Below are positions 12,006 through 21,750 of a DNA stretch of 64,000 bases, piece after piece. The stretch is from Hydrogenophaga pseudoflava (GTDB taxonomy: Bacteria > Pseudomonadota > Gammaproteobacteria > Burkholderiales > Burkholderiaceae_C). Within the stretch, counting starts at the first letter, position 1, and each line of letters starts with the position of its first letter. Location: positions 718,751-782,750 of the forward strand of contig NZ_JAVHJP010000001.1 of NCBI RefSeq assembly GCF_031020795.1. The letters are read 5' to 3'. A program made the translations under genes and the position numbers. The notes beneath the pieces were generated by a model. It was not told where the DNA came from, searched no databases, and saw nothing but the letters and a program-made list of their open reading frames with translations.

Positions 12006-12596
12006 ATGCGTCGCCTGGGTCTGACGGGAGGCATCGGTAGCGGGAAAAGCACCGTGGCCAAAGTCCTGCAGGTGTGCGGAGCCACCATCCTGGATGCCGA
12101 CCATATTGCGCGCAGGAGCACTCTTGCAGGCGGCGCCGCCATGCCGGACATTCAGTACCACTTCGGCGATGCATTCGTCGCCAGAGATGGCTCCATGGAC
12201 CGCGACAAAATGCGCGCGCATGTGTTCGCACACCCGTCAGCCAAACAGCTGTTGGAGTCGCTCATCCATCCACGCGTGCATGAGGAAATGGAGCGTCTGG
12301 TCGAAGCCAGCACCGCTGATTGCGTGGTCTTCGACGTCCCCCTGCTCGTCGAGTCGGATCGCTGGCGCCCGCGGCTGGACGCGGTACTGGTGGTGGACTG
12401 CACACACGAAACCCAGATCACCCGGGTCATGGCGCGCAACGGATGGCCCCGCCCCCAGGTCGAGAGTGTCCTCGCCCAGCAAAGCACACGCGCCCGACGG
12501 CTGGCTTGCGCCGATGGTGTGATCTGGAACGAGGGAATCGATCTGCCGACACTGCAATCCTTGGTCCGGGAGATGGCTGGTCGGTTGGGACTATGA
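12006..12596 (+). CDS. coaE: Dephospho-CoA kinase
   Basis: Last step of coenzyme A synthesis: phosphorylation of the 3'-hydroxyl of dephospho-CoA. 196 aa; P-loop GGIGSGKS at residues 8-15, then the CoA-binding DADHIAR segment and VFDVPLLVES. The ATG at 12006 places the P-loop at the canonical position; the frame runs 33 codons further upstream, inside pilD. The pilD-coaE-zapD-yacG order matches many proteobacteria. Confidence 0.96.
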   Translation: MRRLGLTGGIGSGKSTVAKVLQVCGATILDADHIARRSTLAGGAAMPDIQYHFGDAFVARDGSMDRDKMRAHVFAHPSAKQLLESLIHPRVHEEMERLVEASTADCVVFDVPLLVESDRWRPRLDAVLVVDCTHETQITRVMARNGWPRPQVESVLAQQSTRARRLACADGVIWNEGIDLPTLQSLVREMAGRLGL

Positions 12597-12636
12597 TGAA
12601 CAGGCCCATGACTGAACCTCTGCGCCCTTTGACGCT

Positions 12637-13392
12637 GTGATCCTGTACGAATACCCCTTCAATGAGCGCGTCCGGACGTACCTCCGGCTGGAGCACCTGT
12701 TCACCCGCTTGTCCGAGCTGGTGGCCCGCACCGACGCGCTGGATCACCATTTCGCCATACAGACCATCTTCGAGATCATGGACGTGGCCTCCCGCGCGGA
12801 CATGAAGTCGGACGTCCTCAAGGACATTGACCGACACCGCATTCAGCTCAACGGCTACCGCGGCAACCCCGCCATTTCCGAGCGGGTGCTCGACGAAGTC
12901 ATTGGCCGGCTGGATGCCAGCTTTGCCGAACTCAGTGGTGCGACGGGCAAAACCGGACAGTCCCTGACGGACAACGACTGGTTGATGGCCATTCGGAGCC
13001 GCATCGGCATTCCGGGCGGCACCTGCGAGTTCGATCTGCCCGGTTACTTCCACTGGCAGCACCAGCCCGCACCGCAGCGCCAGGCCGACCTCCACCGCTG
13101 GGTTCAAACCTTGGCACCTCTGGCCGAGGCGATCATGCTGCTCATGAAAATGATGCGTGACTCAGGGTCACCGCACAAAGTGGTTGCCCCTGGTGGCCAG
13201 TTCCAGCAGAACCTTCCACAGGGCCGCACGTACCAGTTGCTGCGCCTGGCCATTGATCCACGCCTTGGGCTGATTCCGGAGATTAGCGGCAACCGCCTGA
13301 TGTTGTCGGTCCGCCTGCTGCGCCTTGGAGACGATGAACGACTGCATCCAGCCGGAGAGGACGCCTCTTTCGAGCTGACGCTCTGCTCCTGA
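12637..13392 (+). CDS. zapD: Cell division protein ZapD
   Basis: 251-aa ZapD (formerly YacF), a cytoplasmic factor that cross-links FtsZ filaments at midcell. The opening ILYEYPFNERVRTYLRLEHL is diagnostic. The gene starts with GTG at 12637, 40 bp after coaE. No catalytic residues are expected; the fold is an alpha-helical domain plus a beta-barrel. It sits in a conserved coaE-zapD-yacG group. Confidence 0.95.
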   Translation: MILYEYPFNERVRTYLRLEHLFTRLSELVARTDALDHHFAIQTIFEIMDVASRADMKSDVLKDIDRHRIQLNGYRGNPAISERVLDEVIGRLDASFAELSGATGKTGQSLTDNDWLMAIRSRIGIPGGTCEFDLPGYFHWQHQPAPQRQADLHRWVQTLAPLAEAIMLLMKMMRDSGSPHKVVAPGGQFQQNLPQGRTYQLLRLAIDPRLGLIPEISGNRLMLSVRLLRLGDDERLHPAGEDASFELTLCS

Positions 13393-13403
13393 ACGCCCGA
13401 CAC

Positions 13404-13592
13404 ATGAGCGAAGCACCCAGACAGGTGACGTGCCCGACCTGCGGAGGCCCAAGCCTGTACGCACCGGCCAACCGGTACCGCCCGTTCTGCGGTGAACGTT
13501 GTAAGCAGATGGATCTGGGTGCCTGGGCCAGCGAACGGTTTGCGGTGCCTGAGCAGGCGTCCGACCGAGTGCCGGGGTTCGAGGACAGCTGA
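13404..13592 (+). CDS. yacG: DNA gyrase inhibitor YacG (zinc-binding)
   Basis: 62-aa protein with a four-cysteine zinc site: CPTC (residues 10-13) and CGERC (29-33), followed by the MDLGAWASE segment conserved in YacG. E. coli YacG binds GyrB and inhibits gyrase. It starts 11 bp after zapD and ends 6 bp before the convergent mutT-like gene, with no clear terminator between them. Confidence 0.93.
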   Translation: MSEAPRQVTCPTCGGPSLYAPANRYRPFCGERCKQMDLGAWASERFAVPEQASDRVPGFEDS

Positions 13593-13598
13593 AACGGT

Positions 13599-14069
13599 TC
13601 AGCGAGCCGCGGACGCAGCCTTGGCCGCTTCTTCGGCCAGCCAGGCGAGCACGGGTACCGTGCCTGGAAGCACCGGCTCGCAACCCACAGGCAATCGCTC
13701 CCAGCGATGGCTCTGCCCTTCGCGCATGTGCAGATCGCCAGACCAGTCGTACACCTTGCAGAAATTCAAGCGGACCAGTGCATGGGGATAGTCGACCACC
13801 GATTGTCGCCAGGCCATGGCCGGACCGATGGTGACACCAATCTCCTCCTGCAACTCCCGTCGCAAGGCCTGCTCCACGCTTTCACCAACCTCCAGCTTGC
13901 CACCCGGAAACTCCCAGTATCCGGCGTAGACCTTGCCGGGTGGTCGGGAGGTCAGGAGATAGCGACCCTGGGCATCGACCAGGATGCCGACCGCGACCTC
14001 GGTGAGCGGGCGCGGTACCCCCTCCGTGGATCCGCCTCCATCGACCACCAGCATCGCGGCCTGACTCAT
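13599..14069 (-). CDS. mutT: MutT-like Nudix hydrolase (8-oxo-dGTP diphosphatase)
   Basis: 156-aa Nudix protein with a complete box at residues 56-78 (GGKLEVGESVEQALRRELQ, EEIGV). The preceding KVYAGYWEFPGGK is typical of MutT, which hydrolyses 8-oxo-dGTP and limits A-to-C transversions. An N-terminal extension of about 20 residues precedes the fold. The ATG overlaps the DUF815 stop as ATGA, so the two are probably translationally coupled. Substrate preference cannot be proven by sequence, but the mutT-secA neighbourhood supports it. Confidence 0.85.
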   Translation of the reverse strand: MSQAAMLVVDGGGSTEGVPRPLTEVAVGILVDAQGRYLLTSRPPGKVYAGYWEFPGGKLEVGESVEQALRRELQEEIGVTIGPAMAWRQSVVDYPHALVRLNFCKVYDWSGDLHMREGQSHRWERLPVGCEPVLPGTVPVLAWLAEEAAKAASAAR

Positions 14070-14944
14070 GACCGTGAGCGATGAGAGCCCGCGTAGTCGC
14101 GGGCGAACTGGTAGGCCACGCGTCCGCTGCGCGACCCCCGCTCAAGCGCCCAGACCAGGGCCTGGGGGCGCGCCGCTTCGATCTCGGCAGGAGCCACACC
14201 GAACGAGGCCAGCCACTGGGCCACGATGGTCAGGTACTCGTCCTGACTGAACGGGTAGAAGCTGACCCAGAGCCCGAAGCGCTCGGAGAGGGAAATCTTT
14301 TCCTCCACCACTTCACCGGGATGCACCTCGCCATCGGCGGTGTGGGTGTACGTGAGGTTTTCCTTCATGTACTCCGGCAGCAGATGACGGCGGTTGCTGG
14401 TGGCGCAGATCAGGACATTCTGCCCGGCCGCCGACACCGTGCCATCCAGGATGGACTTGAGGGCCTTGTAGCCTGCTTCCCCGTCTTCGAAACTCAGGTC
14501 ATCGCAGAAAACAAGGAAGCGCTCGGGCCGGTCGGCCACCACGTCCACAATGTCGGGCAAATCCACCAGATCTGCCTTGTCCACCTCGATCAGCCGCAAG
14601 CCCTGCGGCGCGTATTCGTTCAGGCAGGCCTTGACCAGAGACGACTTGCCGGTGCCGCGGGCCCCCGTCAGCAATACGTTGTTGGCGGGCAAACCCTGCA
14701 CAAACTGCAGGGTGTTGCGCTGGATCTTTTCCTTCTGTCCGTCGATTTCCTGCAAGTCCTCCAACCGCATCTGGGCCACCTGGCGCACGGGCTCCAGGAC
14801 ACCATGACCGCTGCTGCGCTTGCGGTAGCGAAACGCGATGGAGGCGTTCCAGTCGGGGGCGCCCAATGGCTGGGGGAGCACCGACTCGATGCGGGAGATC
14901 AGCTGCTCGGCCCTTTGAAGGAGCCGTTCGAATTGTTCGTTCAT
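14066..14944 (-). CDS. DUF815 family AAA+ ATPase
   Basis: 292-aa P-loop ATPase of unknown cellular role. Walker A is GARGTGKS (94-101), Walker B FLVFCDD (about 143-149), and ATSNRRHLLPEYM follows as sensor 1. The N-terminus contains a predicted helix (residues 1-25) and the RYR region near 39. The start at 14944 is the only ATG that fits the family; the open frame upstream overlaps argJ. It sits between argJ (20-bp gap) and mutT (ATGA overlap). Similar proteins are widespread in betaproteobacteria. Confidence 0.85.
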   Translation of the reverse strand: MNEQFERLLQRAEQLISRIESVLPQPLGAPDWNASIAFRYRKRSSGHGVLEPVRQVAQMRLEDLQEIDGQKEKIQRNTLQFVQGLPANNVLLTGARGTGKSSLVKACLNEYAPQGLRLIEVDKADLVDLPDIVDVVADRPERFLVFCDDLSFEDGEAGYKALKSILDGTVSAAGQNVLICATSNRRHLLPEYMKENLTYTHTADGEVHPGEVVEEKISLSERFGLWVSFYPFSQDEYLTIVAQWLASFGVAPAEIEAARPQALVWALERGSRSGRVAYQFARDYAGSHRSRS

Positions 14945-14964
14945 GCCACGCACCCGGCCAAAGG

Positions 14965-16212
14965 TCAGGATCGGTAGTCGGCGTTGATGGTCACATAGTC
15001 GTGGCTGAAGTCGCAGGTCCAGACCGTCTCGGTGGCGTCTCCGCGCCCCAGTCCGATGCGCACCAGGATTTCGGAAGCCTTCATGACACGCTGGCCGTCT
15101 TCTTCCCGGTAGTCGGGGTTGCGACCGCCCGCCTTGACCACGTGCACATCTCCGAGATGGAGCTCGATCCGGGCCGCATCGAGGTCGGCGATGCCCGCAT
15201 AGCCGACCGCCGCAAGAATCCGCCCCAGGTTGGGATCGCTGGCGAAAAACGCCGTCTTGACCAGCGGCGAATGGGCCACGGCGTACGCCACCTTCAGGCA
15301 CTCGTCGCGGCTGGCGCCCCCTTCCACCCGCACCGTGATGAACTTGGTGGCGCCCTCACCGTCGCGCACGATGGCGTGCGCGAGAAACTGGGCCACCTCG
15401 GTCATGGCCGCCAGCAAGGCCTGGCCGTCGGCGCTGGCCAGATCGGCCACCACCGGATTGCCCGCCTTGCCCGTGGCCACCACGACGAAGGAGTCGTTGG
15501 TCGACGTGTCGCCATCCACCGTGACACGATTGAACGAGCCGTCGGCCAGTTGCCTAGCCAAGGCGGACATGAGGGCGGGCGCCACCGCCGCATCGGTGGC
15601 CACATAACCCAGCATGGTCGCCATGTTCGGGCGGATCATGCCGGCGCCCTTGGCGATGCCGCTCACGGTCACGGTCTTGCCCCCCACCACCGCCTGGCGG
15701 CTGATCGCCTTGGGCAGTGTATCGGTGGTCATGATGCCTTCGGCCGCCTTGAGCCATTGTTCACCGGTGGCCCCGGCGACGCTGCCGGCATCGGCCAGCG
15801 CCAAGGGCAGCCCGACCAGCAGCCGATCCAGCGGCAACTGCTCCATGATCACGCCAGTCGAGAAAGGCAGCACCTGCTCGTGCGGCACGCCCAGCGCCAG
15901 CGCCAGCGCACTCGCGGACTGGCGTGCGTTCTGCAGGCCCTGCTCGCCGGTGCCGGCGTTGGCATTGCCGGTGTTGATCACCATGGCCCGGATGCCCTGC
16001 CCGGCCGCAAGATGGTCCCGGCACACCTGCACAGGTGCGGCCGCGTACCGGTTCTGCGTAAACACGGCCCCGACCACACTGCCTTCGTCCAGAAGGAAAA
16101 CGGTCAGGTCCTTGCGGTTGGCCTTGCGGATGCCCGCTTCGGCCACACCGATGCGAACACCCGCAACGGGCAGCAGGTCCTGGGCTTGGGGAGCGATGTA
16201 ATTCACAGCCAT
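14965..16212 (-). CDS. argJ: Glutamate N-acetyltransferase / amino-acid acetyltransferase ArgJ
   Basis: Recycles the acetyl group from N-acetylornithine to glutamate in the cyclic arginine pathway. The 415-aa precursor self-cleaves before the threonine in NMATMLGY (T199 by my count), which becomes the N-terminal nucleophile of the beta chain. [13 protein letters not shown] is intact. Whether it also uses acetyl-CoA (bifunctional type) cannot be decided here. It lies 26 bp downstream of secA on the same strand. Confidence 0.96.
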   Translation of the reverse strand: MAVNYIAPQAQDLLPVAGVRIGVAEAGIRKANRKDLTVFLLDEGSVVGAVFTQNRYAAAPVQVCRDHLAAGQGIRAMVINTGNANAGTGEQGLQNARQSASALALALGVPHEQVLPFSTGVIMEQLPLDRLLVGLPLALADAGSVAGATGEQWLKAAEGIMTTDTLPKAISRQAVVGGKTVTVSGIAKGAGMIRPNMATMLGYVATDAAVAPALMSALARQLADGSFNRVTVDGDTSTNDSFVVVATGKAGNPVVADLASADGQALLAAMTEVAQFLAHAIVRDGEGATKFITVRVEGGASRDECLKVAYAVAHSPLVKTAFFASDPNLGRILAAVGYAGIADLDAARIELHLGDVHVVKAGGRNPDYREEDGQRVMKASEILVRIGLGRGDATETVWTCDFSHDYVTINADYRS

Positions 16213-16238
16213 GGCATCAGATTCCAGTCAAAAGAGCA

Positions 16239-18983
16239 TCAGGTCAGGGCGCCGTGGCAGTGTTTGTATTTTTTCCCGCTGCCGCAGGGGCAAGGATCGT
16301 TGCGCCCCACACGCGGCATGTCGGCCACAGCGGTTGCAGCCTCCACGACACTTTCGGCTTCACCGGTCTCTGTCGGAGCGGTGTAGGTCACATTGGAGAT
16401 CTGTTCGGCGCTGGCCTCCATCTGTTCGGTGGCCTCGGAAATCTGTTCTGCGGACTGCACACGCACGTTCATCAGGATGCGTGTCACGTCGTTCTTCACA
16501 CTGTCGAGCAGTTGCCCGAACAACTGGAAAGCCTCGCGCTTGTACTCCTGCTTGGGCTGCTTCTGGGCATAGCCACGCAGGTGAATGCCCTGGCGCAGGT
16601 AGTCGAGCGCAGACAGGTGCTCCCGCCACTGGCTGTCGATGGTCTGCAGGAGCACCATGCGCTCGAACTGCGTGAAGTTCTCGTCGCCCACCAGGGCCAC
16701 CTTGTCTTCGAAGACCTGCTTGGCGGCTTTCTGCACCCGCTCGACGATGTCGTCCGCCTCCACCGACTCGGACTCGGAGACCCAGCCAGCGACCGGCAGG
16801 TCCACCGACCACTCTTCGCGCAGAACGCGCTCGAGGCCCGCCAGGTCCCACTGTTCTTCCACGCTGCCTTCGGGCACGAACTGGTACACCAGATCCGTCA
16901 TGCAGCCCTCGCGCAACGCGTCGATCTGGGCCCGCAGGCTCTCCGCGTCCAGGATGTCGTTGCGCTGCTGGTAGATCACCTTGCGCTGGTCGTTCGACAC
17001 ATCGTCGTACTCCAGCAGCTGCTTGCGGATGTCGAAGTTGCGGGCCTCGACCTTGCGCTGGGCGCTTTCAATGCTGCGCGTGACGATGCCGGCCTCGATG
17101 GCCTCGCCCTCGGGCATCTTCAGCCGGTCCATGATGGCCCGCACCTTCTCGCCGGCGAAGATGCGCATCAGCGAGTCGTCCAGGCTCAGGTAGAAGCGGG
17201 ACGAACCCGGATCGCCCTGGCGGCCCGAGCGACCACGCAGCTGGTTGTCGATGCGGCGGCTTTCGTGGCGTTCGGTCGCGATGATGCGCAGGCCACCGAG
17301 CGACTTCACCTTCTCGTGATCCGCCTGCCACTGGTCGCGCAGCGCCTGGATGCGCGGGGCCTTGCCGCCGTCATCCAGCGACTCGTCGGCCTCGACCGCA
17401 GCCACCATTTTTTCCAGGTTGCCACCCAGCACGATGTCGGTGCCTCGGCCGGCCATGTTGGTGGCAATGGTGATGGCACCCGGGCGACCTGCCTGCGCGA
17501 TGATGTCCGCTTCGCGGGCGTGCTGCTTGGCGTTGAGCACCTCATGCGGCAGCTTCTCGGCCACCAGCAGCTGCGAGATGATTTCCGAATTCTCGATCGA
17601 CGAGGTGCCGACCAGCACCGGCTGGCCGCGCTCGTGGCATTCGCGGATGTCCTGGATCGCCGCGACGTACTTTTCCTTGGTCGTCTTGTACACGCGATCA
17701 AGCTGGTCGACCCGCTGGCTGGGACGGTTGGGAGGAATCACCACGGTCTCCAGGCCGTAGATCTCCTGGAATTCGTAGGCTTCCGTGTCGGCAGTGCCGG
17801 TCATGCCCGAGAGCTTGCCGTAGAGACGGAAATAGTTCTGGAAGGTGATCGACGCCAGCGTCTGGTTCTCAGGCTGAATCGCCACGCCCTCCTTGGCCTC
17901 CACCGCCTGGTGCAGGCCATCGCTCCAGCGGCGACCGGCCATCAGTCGGCCGGTGAACTCGTCCACAATGACGATTTCGCCGTTCTGGACCACGTAGTGT
18001 TGGTCCCGGTGGTAGAGGTGGTGCGCCTTGAGCGACGTCACGAGGTGGTGCATCAGCGCGATGTTGGCCGGGTCGTACAGCGATGCCCCCTCCGGCAGCA
18101 AGCCAGCCTGGCTGAGCAGGCGCTCGGCGTTCTCGTGGCCCTGCTCGGTCATGTGGATTGAGTGCGCCTTTTCGTCCACAGTGAAATCACCTGGCTTGAT
18201 CACACCCTCGCCGGTGCGGGGATCGGCCTCGCCCTCCTGCCGGGTCAGATGCGGCACCAGTTGCTTGATGGCGGTGTAGACCGGTGTCTGGTCTTCTGCC
18301 TGCCCGCTGATGATCAGTGGCGTGCGGGCCTCGTCGATCAGGATCGAGTCCACCTCGTCGACGATCGCGAAGTTCAACCCTCGTTGCACGCGGTCCTTGG
18401 CCTCGTGGACCATGTTGTCGCGCAGGTAGTCAAAACCGTATTCATTGTTCGTTCCGTAGGTGATGTCGGCACCGTACGCCGCCTGCTTGTCTTCCCGCGG
18501 GGCCTGGGGCAGGTTGATGCCGACCGACAGTCCCAGAAAGTTGTACAGCCGTCCCATCCACTGGGCATCCCGGCTGGCCAGATAGTCGTTCACGGTCACC
18601 ACGTGCACGCCCTTGCCAGAAAGCGCGTTGAGGTAGACGGGCAGTGTGGCCGTCAGCGTCTTGCCTTCGCCGGTGCGCATCTCTGCGATCTTTCCGGAGT
18701 GCAGCGCAATCCCGCCGACCAGCTGCACATCGAAGTGGCGCATCTTCATCACGCGCTTGCTGGCCTCGCGCACCACCGCAAACGCCTCGGGAAGAATCGA
18801 ATCGAGACTTGCACCGTCGGCCAGGCGGCGCTTGAACTCTGCGGTCTGTGCCTTCAGTTCGTCGTCGCTGAGCTTCTCGAACTGCGGCTCCAGACTGTTG
18901 ATGCGTTCCACCGTTTTGCGGTAGGTCTTGAGCAAACGGTCATTGCGACTACCGAACAGTTTGGTGAGGAAATTTGTGGCCAT
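16239..18983 (-). CDS. secA: Preprotein translocase ATPase SecA
   Basis: 914-aa motor of Sec-dependent export. It shows the Walker A region [10 protein letters not shown] (102-111), the DEAD-like [16 protein letters not shown], the helicase II motifs ([10 protein letters not shown]), and a C-terminal SEC-C zinc motif [13 protein letters not shown] at the extreme end. The ATG at 18983 was chosen because [15 protein letters not shown] is the conserved start; the frame is open 29 codons upstream. A TAAAAT box at 19116-19121 (minus strand) is a possible -10, but the -35 is poor and no strong Shine-Dalgarno is seen. It follows an M23 peptidase gene. Confidence 0.98.
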   Translation of the reverse strand: MATNFLTKLFGSRNDRLLKTYRKTVERINSLEPQFEKLSDDELKAQTAEFKRRLADGASLDSILPEAFAVVREASKRVMKMRHFDVQLVGGIALHSGKIAEMRTGEGKTLTATLPVYLNALSGKGVHVVTVNDYLASRDAQWMGRLYNFLGLSVGINLPQAPREDKQAAYGADITYGTNNEYGFDYLRDNMVHEAKDRVQRGLNFAIVDEVDSILIDEARTPLIISGQAEDQTPVYTAIKQLVPHLTRQEGEADPRTGEGVIKPGDFTVDEKAHSIHMTEQGHENAERLLSQAGLLPEGASLYDPANIALMHHLVTSLKAHHLYHRDQHYVVQNGEIVIVDEFTGRLMAGRRWSDGLHQAVEAKEGVAIQPENQTLASITFQNYFRLYGKLSGMTGTADTEAYEFQEIYGLETVVIPPNRPSQRVDQLDRVYKTTKEKYVAAIQDIRECHERGQPVLVGTSSIENSEIISQLLVAEKLPHEVLNAKQHAREADIIAQAGRPGAITIATNMAGRGTDIVLGGNLEKMVAAVEADESLDDGGKAPRIQALRDQWQADHEKVKSLGGLRIIATERHESRRIDNQLRGRSGRQGDPGSSRFYLSLDDSLMRIFAGEKVRAIMDRLKMPEGEAIEAGIVTRSIESAQRKVEARNFDIRKQLLEYDDVSNDQRKVIYQQRNDILDAESLRAQIDALREGCMTDLVYQFVPEGSVEEQWDLAGLERVLREEWSVDLPVAGWVSESESVEADDIVERVQKAAKQVFEDKVALVGDENFTQFERMVLLQTIDSQWREHLSALDYLRQGIHLRGYAQKQPKQEYKREAFQLFGQLLDSVKNDVTRILMNVRVQSAEQISEATEQMEASAEQISNVTYTAPTETGEAESVVEAATAVADMPRVGRNDPCPCGSGKKYKHCHGALT

Positions 18984-19145
18984 AAGTGCGTACCGGCAAC
19001 GGGCATGGAGATGCCAGGCAGGCGAAATGTTCGAACAACTCCTGCCAGCCGGATCGGCTTGCGCGGGCACGCGGAAGGTGCCGGCAAACGCTGCTGTTTC
19101 AAGAGCAAAGCCGCAATTTTACCCGGCGGCTTCTAGGCCCCGACA

Positions 19146-20096
19146 TCAGGGCCTTCGCTGGTTGTCCGGGACCAGCTGGGCCGCTGCGAGTGTCTCTCCT
19201 GCGGCCAGGAACCGGGCAGGATCCTGTGGCACGCCCGACACCCACACCTCGAAATGGAGGTGTGGACCGGTCGACCGCCCGGTGGACCCCACCTCGGCAA
19301 TGACCTGACCCCGCTTGACGATGTCACCCTTCTTCACCAGCACCCGCGATGCGTGGGCATAGCGGGTGATCAGATCGTTGCCATGATCCACCTCCACCAT
19401 GTTGCCGTAGGCCGGATGCACATCCTGAACCACCACCACGCCGCCAGCGGCGGCCACGATGGGTGTGCCCGTGTCTGCGGGAAAATCCAGACCGGTGTGC
19501 AGAGCGGAGCGTCCCGTGATGGGATCGATGCGGAAACCGAAAGCCGAGCCGATCCGCCCACCCGCCACCGGCTCCTCTGTCGGCACGAGCGTGCGCTGAA
19601 TTTTTTGATCGAAAAGGCGTGACTCGATCACCGTCAGCCAGTCCACACCGGCGCCACTGGCCTTGTCCAGCTGGTTCATCGCCGACATCAGCTCGGGCAG
19701 GGTCAGGTCACGCCCGGACACCAGTATCCCCCCGGACCCCGGCTGAACCTTGAACTCTTCCGGCTTCAGCCCCGCCAGTCCGGCAACACGGTCTCCGAGC
19801 GACTCGATCTGGAGCATGCGCGCCTGCATTTCGCCCAGCTTGCGGGCCATCGCGGCCAGGTTCTCACGCATGTAGAGCTCTTTGGAGTCGACGTCCCCCT
19901 GCGTCACCAGGCGGGCCACCGACTCGAAGCCTGGCCACCCTTGCCGAACGCCTTGCAGGAACACCCAGTGGTAAACCGCCACTGAGCCGAGCATGACCAG
20001 CACCGACAGAACAATGCCTGACAGGGCCAGCTTGAGCCCGCTCAGATGTACCGCCCGGCTTTTGGCCAGCCAGGCATCCGTGATAATGATGTGCAC
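19146..20096 (-). CDS. M23 family metallopeptidase (murein endopeptidase-like)
   Basis: 316-aa membrane-anchored LytM-type protein with one N-terminal transmembrane segment (about residues 22-45), a coiled-coil-like middle and a C-terminal M23 domain. The zinc ligands are visible: HTGLD (His and Asp) and HLHFE near the end. It probably cuts peptide cross-links in peptidoglycan. I chose the GTG at 20096 because it follows AGAGGTGG and yields VHIIITDAWLAKSRAV, the family start as I recall it. It is divergent from dciA with only 51 bp between starts and lies just upstream of secA. Confidence 0.88.
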   Translation of the reverse strand: MHIIITDAWLAKSRAVHLSGLKLALSGIVLSVLVMLGSVAVYHWVFLQGVRQGWPGFESVARLVTQGDVDSKELYMRENLAAMARKLGEMQARMLQIESLGDRVAGLAGLKPEEFKVQPGSGGILVSGRDLTLPELMSAMNQLDKASGAGVDWLTVIESRLFDQKIQRTLVPTEEPVAGGRIGSAFGFRIDPITGRSALHTGLDFPADTGTPIVAAAGGVVVVQDVHPAYGNMVEVDHGNDLITRYAHASRVLVKKGDIVKRGQVIAEVGSTGRSTGPHLHFEVWVSGVPQDPARFLAAGETLAAAQLVPDNQRRP

Positions 20097-20147
20097 TGTC
20101 AGACCACCTCTTTCAACGGCAGCGAAGTGTTCCCTCGCCTGCAAAGC

Positions 20148-20468
20148 ATGACCACTGCCTCCCGGTACAACAGCCGAGTGTTCAGTCTTGAACAAGCCGT
20201 TGGGGAAGAACCCACACTGGCGCTTTTGCAAGAGCGCATTCGTGCCTCTAAAGAGTGCCTCGAAGCGGTCCAGGCGCTGATTCCATTGCCGCTGCGTTCA
20301 CAGGTTCAAGCCGGCCCGCTGAACAACGGTGAATGGTGCCTGCTGGTCAGCAGCGCTTCAGCCTCCACCAAACTCCGGCAACTCCTGCCGACCATGCAAC
20401 AGCGGATGAGGCAAAACGGCTTGGAGGTTACCTCCATTCGCCTGAAAGTCCAACCGCCCCGGCGCTGA
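20148..20468 (+). CDS. dciA: DciA-like protein (DUF721)
   Basis: 106-aa protein of the DUF721/DciA family. DciA helps load the replicative helicase DnaB in bacteria lacking DnaC. The conserved part covers most of the chain (AVGEEPTLALLQERI to the C-terminal SIRLKVQP). The ATG at 20148 was chosen; the open frame extends 34 codons upstream into the start region of the divergent peptidase gene. The single-domain form is common near secA in betaproteobacteria. Confidence 0.8.
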   Translation: MTTASRYNSRVFSLEQAVGEEPTLALLQERIRASKECLEAVQALIPLPLRSQVQAGPLNNGEWCLLVSSASASTKLRQLLPTMQQRMRQNGLEVTSIRLKVQPPRR

Positions 20469-20479
20469 CGAGCACCGAA

Positions 20480-20555
20480 TGGTGCCGCTTGTCTGACTCG
20501 AACAGACGACCTATCGCTTACAAGGCGAGTGCTCTACCAACTGAGCTAAAGCGGC
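20480..20555 (-). tRNA. tRNA-Thr (TGT)
   Basis: 76-nt tRNA on the minus strand. The acceptor strands GCCGCTT and AAGCGGC pair fully, followed by A and an encoded CCA. The anticodon loop CTTGTAA gives TGT, reading ACA (Thr). The anticodon stem has one C-U mismatch at its outer end. The 5' end is only 15 bp after the sspB stop, so it may be processed from the sspA-sspB transcript. Confidence 0.96.
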
Positions 20556-20570
20556 TTCGGGATCAAAATT

Positions 20571-21071
20571 CTACTTGACGCGTTTGAGCTGAGGCCGGCC
20601 GCCGCTGCGGCTAGGGCCGTCAGTAGGCGGTTCGCCTCCGCCATCCTCCGAGCCAAGGGGAACGGGTACCGACCGGAGTGCAGACACGCGATCCTCCGAA
20701 GACGACTCACCAGATTCGGTGACCCCCTGAGCAGGATCCACCTCGACCGACTGCGACTCGTCCGGCGGGGGAAACGCCATGCCCTGCCCGTTCTCCCGGG
20801 CATAGATCGCGATCACGTGGGTCGTTGGGACCACCACATCCCTCGGCACCCCACCAAATCGCGCCTTGAACTCGATGAAGTCGTTGCCCAGGCGCATCCC
20901 GTTGGTCGCATCAAAACTGACATTGAGCACGATCTCGCCGTTGCGGACGTACTCCACCGGCACTTTCACCGAGCCGTCCACATGCACCGCAATGTGCGGC
21001 GCGTACCCGTTGTCGGTGCACCATTCGTGCAAGGCACGGATGAGGTAGGGCCGGGTCGACGTGGGCTCCAT
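20571..21071 (-). CDS. sspB: ClpXP adaptor / specificity-enhancing factor SspB
   Basis: 166-aa adaptor that delivers ssrA-tagged proteins from stalled ribosomes to ClpXP. The N-terminal substrate-binding domain starts STRPYLIRALHEWCTDNGY and includes GEIVLNVSFDAT and FKARFGG. It is followed by a long flexible, acidic and Pro-rich linker (about 110-155) and a basic C-terminal tail (LKRVK) that resembles the ClpX-binding XB motif. The start is the ATG at 21071; another ATG at 21086 is possible. It follows sspA, as in E. coli. Confidence 0.93.
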   Translation of the reverse strand: MEPTSTRPYLIRALHEWCTDNGYAPHIAVHVDGSVKVPVEYVRNGEIVLNVSFDATNGMRLGNDFIEFKARFGGVPRDVVVPTTHVIAIYARENGQGMAFPPPDESQSVEVDPAQGVTESGESSSEDRVSALRSVPVPLGSEDGGGEPPTDGPSRSGGRPQLKRVK

Positions 21072-21120
21072 GTCGTCAAGAATCATCGTAAAAGGTCGAG
21101 ATCGGGGAGTCGACACCCCG

Positions 21121-21732
21121 TCACTTGCGCATCACCTTCTCGGATGGCGTCAATGCCTCGATGTAGGCGGGACGGGAAAAGATCCGCTCTGCGTACTTCA
21201 GCAGCGGCGCAGCGTTCTTGCTCAACTCGATGCCGTAGAAATCCAGGCGCCAGAGCAGCGGGGCAATCGCCACATCGAGCATGGAGAAGTTGTCCCCCAG
21301 CATGAATTTGTTCTTGAGGAACACCGGGGCGAGCTGCGTCAAGCGGTCGCGGATGTGGGCACGCGCCTTTTCGAGCGCCTTTTCGTTGCCTTTGCTGCTG
21401 CGCGACTCGAGCACCGAGACATGCGTGAAAAGCTCCTTCTCGAAATTCAGAAGGAACAGGCGGACTCGGGCGCGATCGACAGGGTCACCGGGCATCAGCT
21501 GCGGATGCGGGAACCGCTCGTCGATGTACTCATTGATGATGTTCGACTCATACAGAATCAGGTCGCGCTCCACCAGAATGGGCACCTGACCGTATGGATT
21601 CATGACACTGATGTCTTCTGGCTTGTTGTAGAGGTCCACATCGCGGATCTCGAAGTCCATGCCCTTTTCAAACAGGACAAAGCGGCAGCGGTGGGAATAA
21701 GGGCACGTGGTACCCGAGTACAAGACCATCAT
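21121..21732 (-). CDS. sspA: Stringent starvation protein A (GST fold)
   Basis: 203-aa RNA-polymerase-associated protein with a glutathione-transferase fold (thioredoxin-like N-terminal domain MMVLYSGTTCPYSHRCR; VPILVERDLILYESNIINEYI). E. coli SspA alters RNAP under stress. AGGAG lies 8 bp before the ATG. Immediately upstream is a long nested hairpin (21755-21798) followed by TTTT, so expression may be limited by termination. The order petA-petB-petC-sspA-sspB is typical of betaproteobacteria. Confidence 0.93.
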   Translation of the reverse strand: MMVLYSGTTCPYSHRCRFVLFEKGMDFEIRDVDLYNKPEDISVMNPYGQVPILVERDLILYESNIINEYIDERFPHPQLMPGDPVDRARVRLFLLNFEKELFTHVSVLESRSSKGNEKALEKARAHIRDRLTQLAPVFLKNKFMLGDNFSMLDVAIAPLLWRLDFYGIELSKNAAPLLKYAERIFSRPAYIEALTPSEKVMRK

Positions 21733-21750
21733 GTGGGAGTCTCCTAAGAC

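Noticed and set aside
16254..18161. 635-codon plus-strand frame antisense to secA
   Set aside because: No domain or plausible start; the minus-strand SecA is complete and unequivocal.
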